A stretch of 64,000 nt of DNA from Brumimicrobium salinarum (GTDB lineage Bacteria; Bacteroidota; Bacteroidia; Flavobacteriales_D; Crocinitomicaceae), in assembly GCF_002844555.1 (NCBI RefSeq), contig NZ_PJNI01000017.1, positions 1-64,000 of the forward strand, in the 5' to 3' direction. Below, piece by piece: positions 47,502 to 54,946 of this stretch (positions are counted from its first letter, which is position 1; the number at the start of each line of letters is the position of its first letter). The notes under the pieces were generated by a model. It saw nothing but the letters and a program-made list of their open reading frames with translations, had not been told where the DNA came from and ran no database searches. Both the position numbers and the translations under genes were made by a program.

Positions 47502-48793
47502 TAACTGTTCATGTAATCCTCTACTTCATCGGCTTCTAAAGGTAAACCTGTCATCATGTTTTTTGGAGCACCAGATTCTTGAACGATCAAATCATCTTCC
47601 AATCGAATTCCAAGATTTTCGTCAGGAATGTAAATTCCTGGTTCACATGTAAACACCATTCCAGCCTCAATTGGTTTGTGGTATAAACCGTAATCATGGG
47701 TGTCAAGACCAATGTGATGAGAGGTTCCATGCATAAAATATTTTTTATATGCTGGCCATTCGGGATTCTGATTTTTAATATCTGTTTTATCTAGAAGCTT
47801 TAATTTTAATAGTTGTTCTTCCATTAATTTTCCAACTTCCTTATGGTACTCAGGAATTAATGTACCAGGAACGAGTAGTTTTTCAGCAGCTTTTTTTACA
47901 TCTAAGACTGCGTTGTAAACTGCTCTTTGTCTGTCTGTATATCGTCCATTTGCTGGAACAGAACGGGTCTGATCTGAAGCGTAATTTGCATATTTTGCAC
48001 CAAAATCCATAAGAATTACATCTCCATCTTTACACTGTTGGTTATTTTCTACATAATGTAAAACACATGCATTTTTTCCCGATGCAATAATTGGTGTATA
48101 TGCAAATCCGTTGGATCTGTTCCGAACAAATTCATGGATGATCTCTGCCTCTATTTCATGTTCCCAAACGCCGGGTTGAATGAATTTTAATATTCTTTTA
48201 TATGCTTTTTCTGTAATGTCGCAAGCTTGCTGCATAATAGCCAGTTCGATATCTTCTTTTACACTCCGAATGGCATGCAAAATAGGTGCACTTTTATGCA
48301 CTTGATGCGCAGGGTATTTCTTTTTTGTTCTTTTAATAAAACGATCTTCACGTGTTTGCACTTCGGTATTAGCCCTTAAATGCTCATTTGTATTGAAGTA
48401 AATACCTTCAGCCTCAGTCATGAGATTGTTGAAAATCGTGTCAAACTGATCCAGCCAATAAACAGTTCTAACACCTGTTGTTGCTAGTGCAGCCTCTTTT
48501 GTTAATTTTTCTCCTTCCCATACAGCAATATGTTCGTTTGTTTCTTTTAAAAACAATACCTCTCTATGCTTCTTGTCTGATGCGTCAGGAAATAAAAGTA
48601 AAATACTTTCCTCTTGATCTACTCCTGATAAATAAAATATATCTCTATGCTGCTCGAACGGCATCGTACTATCTGAGCTAATTGGATAGATATCGTTTGA
48701 ATTAAATACCGCTAAAGTGTTTTTCTTCATTTTCTGCATGAACTTCGTGCGGTTTCTTTCGAAAAGTCTTTTGTCTATTTTTTCGTATTTCAT
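47501..48793 (-). CDS. pepP: Xaa-Pro aminopeptidase (M24 family, PepP type)
   Basis: 430 residues, close to PepP length. An aminopeptidase-P N-terminal domain (about 1-130, YPISSDSTMPFEQHRDIFYLSGVDQEESILLL) leads to the pita-bread catalytic domain. Metal ligands are seen in LMDFGAKYANYASDQTRSVP (two Asp), MHGTSHHIGLDTHD (His), FTCEPGIYIPD (Glu) and GIRLEDDLIVQ (Glu). It removes N-terminal residues that precede proline, in the cytoplasm. First gene of a two-gene operon with an alpha/beta hydrolase. Confidence 0.94.
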   Translation of the reverse strand: MKYEKIDKRLFERNRTKFMQKMKKNTLAVFNSNDIYPISSDSTMPFEQHRDIFYLSGVDQEESILLLFPDASDKKHREVLFLKETNEHIAVWEGEKLTKEAALATTGVRTVYWLDQFDTIFNNLMTEAEGIYFNTNEHLRANTEVQTREDRFIKRTKKKYPAHQVHKSAPILHAIRSVKEDIELAIMQQACDITEKAYKRILKFIQPGVWEHEIEAEIIHEFVRNRSNGFAYTPIIASGKNACVLHYVENNQQCKDGDVILMDFGAKYANYASDQTRSVPANGRYTDRQRAVYNAVLDVKKAAEKLLVPGTLIPEYHKEVGKLMEEQLLKLKLLDKTDIKNQNPEWPAYKKYFMHGTSHHIGLDTHDYGLYHKPIEAGMVFTCEPGIYIPDENLGIRLEDDLIVQESGAPKNMMTGLPLEADEVEDYMNS

Positions 48794-48924
48794 GATCTTA
48801 TATTACTGTTCTTTATCTGTTAAATGCATTATTGCAGGTTTTGGCAAGATATAAAATTCTGAAGGGCTTTCTAAAGAAATTTCTGTTTTTTATCACTACG
48901 TAAATAGATTACGTTCTGAAGGCG

Positions 48925-48932
48925 TAGATTTG
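48925..48932 (+). promoter_or_regulatory. Candidate -7 promoter element for the 48956 gene
   Basis: TAGATTTG matches TAnnTTTG perfectly and lies 24 bases before the ATG at 48956. No clear TTG was found at the -33 position. Confidence 0.5.
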
Positions 48933-48955
48933 TAGTGTTCAAAAAAACAAATGAT

Positions 48956-49273
48956 ATGAAAAACGGATTTAAAAACTTAACAATACAGCACATTCAACTT
49001 GAGGAGCGTTCACAACTTGCCGAAGTAGAGGTGCAATTTACAGAAGGAAAGATACTTATTGAAACCATCATGGTATTGGGTTCAACAGATTTGAATATGC
49101 TATTGGCAAAATTGTCAGCAAAAGGTGTTTCACTTGCCTTAACTGAAGATTTTGAACATTTTTCAACTGAAGAGGGTGAACTGTACAGCTTAGATTTTGA
49201 GAAAAAAGGATGGAGTGAAATCGTAATCGATGATTTTGTTCCTTTACAACGTGTAAGACAAATACGCGCTTAA
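48956..49273 (+). CDS. Small cytoplasmic protein of unknown function
   Basis: 105 residues, not recognised. It has no signal peptide or membrane segment. The fold looks alpha/beta: LAEVEVQFTEGKILIETIMVLGSTDLNMLLAKLSAKGVSLALTEDFEHF, then ending VPLQRVRQIRA. The ATG at 48956 is preferred over an upstream in-frame GTG because a TAGATTTG element precedes it by a typical distance. It is flanked by oppositely directed genes and so stands alone. Confidence 0.7.
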   Translation: MKNGFKNLTIQHIQLEERSQLAEVEVQFTEGKILIETIMVLGSTDLNMLLAKLSAKGVSLALTEDFEHFSTEEGELYSLDFEKKGWSEIVIDDFVPLQRVRQIRA

Positions 49274-49277
49274 TCTT

Positions 49278-50720
49278 TTATTCTGCTTTTGATTTAAGCA
49301 TTGTGAGTAATGTTTTTATGTGAATTAATTTAAGCATAAATAGTAATCCTACTCCCACAAGAACAGTCACGAGTATACTCCATAATTTGCCGATTTCCTG
49401 ATGTAGAAAATGCGTTACAGGAATGAAAATTGATAGAAGAAAAACAAAACGAAGTAAACTTTTCCAGTCTATTTTAAGTTTAAAAACCTTTATGGCTAAA
49501 ATGATCTGCATTAATGCTGTTAGACTTTGTGTGGTTATTGTCGCTATTGCTGCTCCTTCCGCTTTCATTTCTGGTATTAAGAAATAGTTGAGGATGATGT
49601 TTAGCAACACACCTAGTAAAGCCATTTTATTGAGCAATTTCAGGTTGTTGTTCGCTGTTAATAAGGTCCCGAAAATGTGTGAGAACGACATGGGGACAAA
49701 ACTCAAAATTAACCAACAAAATACCTCTGCAGAATTATCGTATCGTTCTGCATATATAAAATCTATAATTTCATTTGTGTTCCAAGCAAGTGTGATTCCG
49801 ATAACAAATGCACTGCCAACAAGAAATTTACCTGCGCTTTGTAGAATGGGTAAAACAGATGTTTTTTCGCTAATTAATCTTGAAAAGATGGGAAGTAAAA
49901 GACCAGCTACAAGAAAAGCAAACATATTTACGGCATCCAACAATCTAAAACCTTGTGCATATACACCTGCTTGATGTTTACCATCGGGAAGTAATCGTTC
50001 GAGCATAACAGCATCAATTCGGGTATAAAGCATCATTAATAGGATGAGAACTGCAAAGGGAACACTTTTTCTGAGGATTGCAAACGATAAAATCTTGTTG
50101 GTTTTAAGACTAATTCTACTGATACGTAAACGCGTTAAAATAATCCCGATGATTAGTGTAATTCCATAAGAGAAAGTTTGTGCGTAAACAAACCATTCAA
50201 TTTTAAATGTTAGATCTGTCCAAACTCCCATTAGCAAAGTTGCGGTAATGATGATCAATAAAAATCGATCAAGTACCGATAAAATAGCATCTATTTTAAA
50301 TTGATGTAATCCTGCAAAATTACTTCTCAGGTATAAGATTAAACCAACAAATATTTGATTCAAAATAAAGAAACTCAGTAAGTACATTTCGTGGTCTGAG
50401 TATCCTAAAATCAAAGCAAATCCAATCGTAATAAAAGCGTACAACACACCTAGCATGATTTTTAAACCAAAAAAAGAACCGATATATTTGCTTAAGGTAT
50501 TTGGATTTTGAGCTGTGTTTTTAGTGTTGTAATTCGTTACTCCAATGTCCAAGAATATGTTGAGTAAAAACGAAAAGTTAAGCAATGAGAAGTAGAGTCC
50601 GTAGTCGGCTGCTCCAACTGTGTTTTGAACTTGAACATCAATCCCGAAAATATACAAAGGCTTAATGAGCAGGTTCAGCAGCACGATAAAGAATAAATTA
50701 CTGAAGAACTTCTTTTGCAT
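49278..50720 (-). CDS. Polysaccharide/lipid flippase-like membrane protein (MOP superfamily)
   Basis: 480 residues with about twelve to fourteen membrane segments. It opens FFSNLFFIVLLNLLIKPLYIFGIDVQVQNTVGAADYGLYFSLLNFSFLLN, a typical Wzx/MurJ-like first helix with the YG motif, followed by LDIGVTNYNTK. Proteins of this type move lipid-linked sugars across the inner membrane. No glycosyltransferases lie beside it, so its substrate is unknown. The ATG at 50720 gives a sensible first helix; the frame continues upstream without a better start. It diverges from the aldehyde dehydrogenase gene. Confidence 0.87.
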   Translation of the reverse strand: MQKKFFSNLFFIVLLNLLIKPLYIFGIDVQVQNTVGAADYGLYFSLLNFSFLLNIFLDIGVTNYNTKNTAQNPNTLSKYIGSFFGLKIMLGVLYAFITIGFALILGYSDHEMYLLSFFILNQIFVGLILYLRSNFAGLHQFKIDAILSVLDRFLLIIITATLLMGVWTDLTFKIEWFVYAQTFSYGITLIIGIILTRLRISRISLKTNKILSFAILRKSVPFAVLILLMMLYTRIDAVMLERLLPDGKHQAGVYAQGFRLLDAVNMFAFLVAGLLLPIFSRLISEKTSVLPILQSAGKFLVGSAFVIGITLAWNTNEIIDFIYAERYDNSAEVFCWLILSFVPMSFSHIFGTLLTANNNLKLLNKMALLGVLLNIILNYFLIPEMKAEGAAIATITTQSLTALMQIILAIKVFKLKIDWKSLLRFVFLLSIFIPVTHFLHQEIGKLWSILVTVLVGVGLLFMLKLIHIKTLLTMLKSKAE

Positions 50721-50874
50721 AAACGGGTACTTGCTTTTGATTGAATGAACAAATATAGTAATTCCGCTGTTTTGTCTGTGGAATATTGAACCACAACTCG
50801 TCCTAAAATTCATTTTCACCATCACATTAACAAAACATGAATTGTTCTTCCAATAAAAATTGATACTTTTAAGC

Positions 50875-52250
50875 ATGGAAAAAGAAGAGCTCAAACAATT
50901 AATACAGGATCAAAATCAGTTTTTTAATGCAAATGCTACTAAAGAAATTGGATTTAGGATACAGCAATTGAAGCAATTAAAATCTTTATTGAAATCCAAC
51001 GAAAATGAATTGAATGAGGCTATCTTTTCTGATTTTAAAAAGTCAAAGTTTGATACCTTCACCAATGAGTTAGCACTTTTATACACTGATATTGATGAGG
51101 CGATTTCAAAAGTTCAGAAATGGTCGAAAAGAAAAAGAGTAAAAACTAATTTGCTTAATTTTCCTGCAAAAAGCTATATTTATCCCGAACCTCTAGGTAC
51201 ATGTTTGGTAATCGGTGCGTGGAATTATCCCATTCAACTTTCTTTTGCTCCTGTTATTGCTGCCATCGCCGCTGGGAATACAGTTGTACTGAAGCCAAGT
51301 GAAATTCCCTCAGCAACAAGCAATGTGATTGCGAAAATTGTTAACGAAAATTTTTCAACTTCATTTTTCCATGTTGTTGAAGGTGGAGTATCCATTACAA
51401 CTGATTTGTTGAATTTAAAATGGGATAAAATTTTCTTTACAGGAAGTGTGAACGTTGGAAGAATTGTTTACCAAGCTGCTGCCAAAAATTTAACACCAGT
51501 AACTTTAGAGTTAGGAGGGAAGAGCCCAGCTATAATTACGAAAGGTTGTAATTTAGAGGTAACGGTTAATCGCCTTGTTTGGGGGAAATTTCTAAATGCA
51601 GGTCAAACTTGCATTGCTCCTGATTATGTTTTAGTAGAGAAGTCTATAAAAGAACAGTTGCTCGAAAAGTTAAAGGAACGAATTAAGGAGATGGAGTTTT
51701 CTTTTGAGAATAAGAATTATGTTCAAATCATTGATGATAAGAACTTTCAACGTCTCCAGTCTTTGGTGGATAAAGATAAGGTGTATTATGCAGGAAATTT
51801 TGATGTGAAAACACGCTATTTTCCACCGGTTATTTTAAATGATGTTGATTTTTCTGATCAGGTTATGGAAGATGAAATTTTTGGTCCTATTTTGCCTGTG
51901 ATTGCTTACGAAAATCTGTCTGAGGCGATTCGTTCTGTAAAAAAATGCCCAAGCCACTTTCTTGTTATGTTTTTACCAACGATAAATCTATTAAAACGCG
52001 CATTATTGATGAGATTTCTTTTGGAGGAGGTGCAATAAATGATGCGGTGATGCATATTGCGAATAGTAATCTGCCTTTTGGAGGGGTTGGGAATTCTGGA
52101 ATAGGAAACTATCATGGAAAAGCTGGATTTGATGCGTTTACCCACAAAAAAAGTGTATTGGATAAAGCGACATGGTTAGATCCGAGTATCAAATATCCTC
52201 CCTATTCTCCCAAGAAGCTAAAAATTATTCGGTGGATTATGGGGGCTTAA
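50875..52250 (+). pseudogene. Aldehyde dehydrogenase gene with a one-base frameshift
   Basis: Two overlapping frames together give a complete class 3-like aldehyde dehydrogenase of about 458 residues. Frame one (from ATG 50875) holds NAD-binding and catalytic motifs: WNYPIQLSFAPVIAAIAAGNTVVLKPSE, FFTGSVNVG, E212 in LELGGKSP, and C246 in NAGQTCIAPDY. It fails at a run of seven A at 51939-51945. One more A would continue into the second frame, with MPKPLSCYVFTNDK, FGGGAINDAVMH and LPFGGVGNSGIGNYHGK, which are conserved in the family. This may be a sequencing slip, a real mutation or slippage. If intact, it oxidises aldehydes to acids with NAD(P). Confidence 0.85.
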
Positions 52251-52262
52251 ATAAAAAACAGA

Positions 52263-52682
52263 TTAATTTTCATCAACTTTCCATAGTCGTTCTGAGATAT
52301 GAACCGTTCCTTTAAAAAGAGCAATTTTTTTGTTTAATTGATTTTTAATGATCACTTGATATACTCCTATTGTTTTTCCACGATGTAATTCAGTACAAGT
52401 AGCCGTTAGGAAATCGCCTATTTGTGCAGGACGCGTATGCGAAATTGAAGTTTCTATACTCACGCATTGTTTACCATGTGCATTGGCAGCAAAAGCCAAA
52501 GCAGAGTCAGCTAAACTATAACTAATTCCGCCATGTGCAATCTGGAAACCGTTTACCATTTTGGAGGAAACCTTTGCTTTCAACTCACAAGAACCGGCAG
52601 CGATTTTACTAACTTCAATATTCATCCATTGAGAGAAAGCATCTTTTTCCATCATTCTTTGAACAATCGCCTTTGGTTCCAT
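52263..52682 (-). CDS. Hotdog-fold thioesterase (PaaI family)
   Basis: 139 residues, the normal size. It has KDAFSQWMNIEVSKIAAGSCELKAKVSSKMVNGFQIAHGGISYSLADSALAFAAN, with the HGG motif that opens the family's central helix, and then SISHTRPAQIGDFLTATC. PaaI-type enzymes hydrolyse acyl- or phenylacetyl-CoA thioesters. The substrate is not determined. No other phenylacetate genes are near. It is the last gene of an operon with nadC, 3 bp after the preceding gene. Confidence 0.9.
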   Translation of the reverse strand: MEPKAIVQRMMEKDAFSQWMNIEVSKIAAGSCELKAKVSSKMVNGFQIAHGGISYSLADSALAFAANAHGKQCVSIETSISHTRPAQIGDFLTATCTELHRGKTIGVYQVIIKNQLNKKIALFKGTVHISERLWKVDEN

Positions 52683-52685
52683 TTG

Positions 52686-53168
52686 CTAATCATTAATTAT
52701 CGCTCGATTCATTAAAGCGATTAAAGCAATTCCAACAATAAATACGTGGCTAGCGAGCTCTTCCTCCATACGTTCTCCGGTTTCATCCTCCTCATTAATT
52801 TCATGAAGTAAAAAGGAAAGCATCATGGGTTGATTGCAGAAACTCCCAATTAAATCTTGGTCTTCTGTTTCCACATATTCATCCAATGTCTCTACATACT
52901 CTTCTTGAAATTCATCAATGGTATCTTCATCAATTTTTTTCATTTTAAGGCCTTGCATAGAAATTGCCTCAGAAAAAATATTGAAATAGTATATCATATA
53001 ATCCATCAAGCTATCGTTTTCATATTCGATTGCTGAGGAGAGGATGTAACCAACAAGTGTCTCTTGAGCAAGAACATGTGTTTCGGAGATTTTCTCTAAA
53101 CTATCTTCAGATAAACCATCGATTTTTAAGACAGCTTCTGTAATATTTTTTTCGTTAATATGTGCCAT
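52686..53168 (-). CDS. Acidic protein of unknown function
   Basis: 160 residues, not recognised. It is helical and very acidic (DEDTIDEFQEEYVETLDEYVETEDQDLIG). A hydrophobic stretch, SHVFIVGIALIALMNRAIIND, lies at the C-terminus and could anchor it in a membrane or pack inside. It lies 2 bp after nadC and 3 bp before the PaaI-type gene, so it is cotranscribed with both. Any functional link to NAD synthesis is guesswork. Confidence 0.7.
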   Translation of the reverse strand: MAHINEKNITEAVLKIDGLSEDSLEKISETHVLAQETLVGYILSSAIEYENDSLMDYMIYYFNIFSEAISMQGLKMKKIDEDTIDEFQEEYVETLDEYVETEDQDLIGSFCNQPMMLSFLLHEINEEDETGERMEEELASHVFIVGIALIALMNRAIIND

Positions 53169-53170
53169 TA

Positions 53171-54010
53171 TTATTGGGTGTAAATTGCTTTTAAACTTAA
53201 GTCCATGGAATAAACAGAATGGGTGAGTGCTCCAGAAGAGATGTAGTTTACACCTGTTTCAGCGTATGCACGAATGTTGTCTTCAGTAATTCCTCCAGAT
53301 GCTTCAGTTTCTATTTCTTTTGGAATTTTTGGTAACACCTCACTTATTTTTTCGGGTGTAAAATTATCCAACATAATGCGGTTTACTTTTCCTATGCGTA
53401 AAACCTCCATTAATTCATTTTCGTCTCTGACCTCTATTTCGATTTGAATGTCTAGATCATTGTTTTTGATGTATTCATTCGCTCGCTCAATTGCTTTTTC
53501 AATACTTCCAGCGTAATCTATATGATTGTCTTTAATCATAATCATATCATATAAACCGAAACGGTGATTGTGGCCACCTCCAATCTTTACTGCCCATTTT
53601 TCTAAAGCACGGATGCCTGGTGTGGTTTTTCTTGTATCTAACAGTTTAGCTTCTGTTCCTGAGATTAGATTGACAATTCGATGGGTTTGAGTTGCAATTG
53701 CACTCATTCTTTGCATAAAATTCAATACCAAGCGCTCAGTTGCTAAAATAGATTGAGATTTACCTTCTATTTCAAATACGATATCTCCATGTTTTACCTG
53801 GTCTCCATCTTTTATAAAAGTGGTGATGTTGAGGTTTGAATCATATTTATGAAATATTTTTTCGGCTAATGCTACACCGGCAATAATACCTTCGTCTTTT
53901 ACTAAAAGCTTTGCTTTACCTTCAGCATTTTTGGGGACACAAGAAAGTGAGGTATGATCTCCATTTCCTAAATCTTCTTTAAAAGCAAACGTTATAATTT
54001 CATCAATCAT
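53171..54010 (-). CDS. nadC: Nicotinate-nucleotide pyrophosphorylase (carboxylating) NadC
   Basis: 279 residues. It converts quinolinate and PRPP to nicotinate mononucleotide, the third step of de novo NAD synthesis. Family signatures are FAFKEDLGNGDHTSLSCVP, ATERLVLNFMQRMSAIATQTHRIV, LDTRKTTPGIRALEKWAVKIGGG, NHRFGLYDMIMIKDNH, MLDNFTPEKI and EASGGITEDNIRAYAETGVNYISSGALTHS. It is the first firm gene of an operon followed by an unknown acidic protein and a thioesterase. nadA and nadB are not in the window. Confidence 0.95.
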   Translation of the reverse strand: MIDEIITFAFKEDLGNGDHTSLSCVPKNAEGKAKLLVKDEGIIAGVALAEKIFHKYDSNLNITTFIKDGDQVKHGDIVFEIEGKSQSILATERLVLNFMQRMSAIATQTHRIVNLISGTEAKLLDTRKTTPGIRALEKWAVKIGGGHNHRFGLYDMIMIKDNHIDYAGSIEKAIERANEYIKNNDLDIQIEIEVRDENELMEVLRIGKVNRIMLDNFTPEKISEVLPKIPKEIETEASGGITEDNIRAYAETGVNYISSGALTHSVYSMDLSLKAIYTQ

Positions 54011-54054
54011 AGTACAAAACTAATTAGAAATATGACTTGCTTTTCAGAAAGCGC

Positions 54055-54885
54055 TTATTTTTTCCAGGCGATATCTGTCAATACTCTAAATTCTGGTTGA
54101 TTATTACCACCAACAACTTTAAAAGAGACTTCAACAGGCCTGAACTTATATTCATCTAAATTATTGAGTAAGTCTTCAATAAATGGTGTCATTTCATCTA
54201 CGCGAACTGCTGTTGTATATCTTTCTTCGGTTTGTGGTTTATCTTCTCCGAGCAATAAAAATAAATCATTTCCTTTGATAACACTTATGAAATGCGTCTC
54301 AAACTCTTCTGTTCCTGATAGAATTTTGTTTACTTTTTTTAAAGAATGATGTTCTTCTGGAATGATTTTCCATGTTGAATCTTCTACTTCTGTGTAATCA
54401 TAAGCGATTCTTTGTTGGCTCATAACAGGCTTTTCGTCGTTGTAAACTGTTCTTTTTTCCATATAATTGGTGAAATTGGAATCGAGCCAATAATCAGACT
54501 GCTCTTTAAAAGCAATGAGTTTATTGTTTTCAAGGTAAAAATGACGGTTTCCTTGAGGCTTAAAATTGCCGTCAATATATTTTTCTGTGATTTTCATTGG
54601 GAAGCCATCATCGTTTAGATAAGCGATAACTTGAATAAACTCTGATCCATGGTCTTGAGTTTGTTTTTCCCAACTCAAAGATTCTACACGTTGTGCATCA
54701 GCAATTCGATTTTCAATCTCAAGCATTTTTTGAGCGTTTTCATATTCCATAAAAACGTCTGCCGTAGATTTCTTATAAACGGTTCCAGATTGCTCTTTTT
54801 CTTCGGAAACCTTTTCTTTTTGATCGCATGAACAAAAAAGGCCAATTCCTAAAATAAAAGCAAATAATATTGTCTTGTTTTCCAT
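54055..54885 (-). CDS. Lipoprotein of unknown function
   Basis: 276 residues. It begins MENKTILFAFILGIGLFCSCDQKEK; the second Cys in CSC is the probable lipidated residue. The mature part has repeated beta-hairpin-like phrases (IQVIAYLNDDGFPMKITEKYIDGNF, NRHFYLENNKLIAFKEQSDYWLDSNF, then EFRVLTDIAWKK at the end), without a known motif. The ATG at 54885 was chosen for the signal; a longer frame starts 39 bases upstream inside the terminator hairpin. It lies 44 bp upstream of nadC on the same strand, so read-through to nadC is possible. Confidence 0.75.
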   Translation of the reverse strand: MENKTILFAFILGIGLFCSCDQKEKVSEEKEQSGTVYKKSTADVFMEYENAQKMLEIENRIADAQRVESLSWEKQTQDHGSEFIQVIAYLNDDGFPMKITEKYIDGNFKPQGNRHFYLENNKLIAFKEQSDYWLDSNFTNYMEKRTVYNDEKPVMSQQRIAYDYTEVEDSTWKIIPEEHHSLKKVNKILSGTEEFETHFISVIKGNDLFLLLGEDKPQTEERYTTAVRVDEMTPFIEDLLNNLDEYKFRPVEVSFKVVGGNNQPEFRVLTDIAWKK

Positions 54886-54898
54886 ATTTCTATAGGAT

Positions 54899-54930
54899 AA
54901 AAAAGTCCGTGATAAGGGTGTCACGGACTT
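54899..54930 (-). terminator. Rho-independent terminator of the OmpA/TSP3 gene
   Basis: On the minus strand AAGTCCGTGA and TCACGGACTT form a perfect 10-bp stem with an eight-base loop, followed by TTTTTT. It lies 16 bp after the OmpA-family stop codon and only 13 bp before the next ATG. Confidence 0.9.
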
Positions 54931-54946
54931 CTGTTGTTAACTTATT

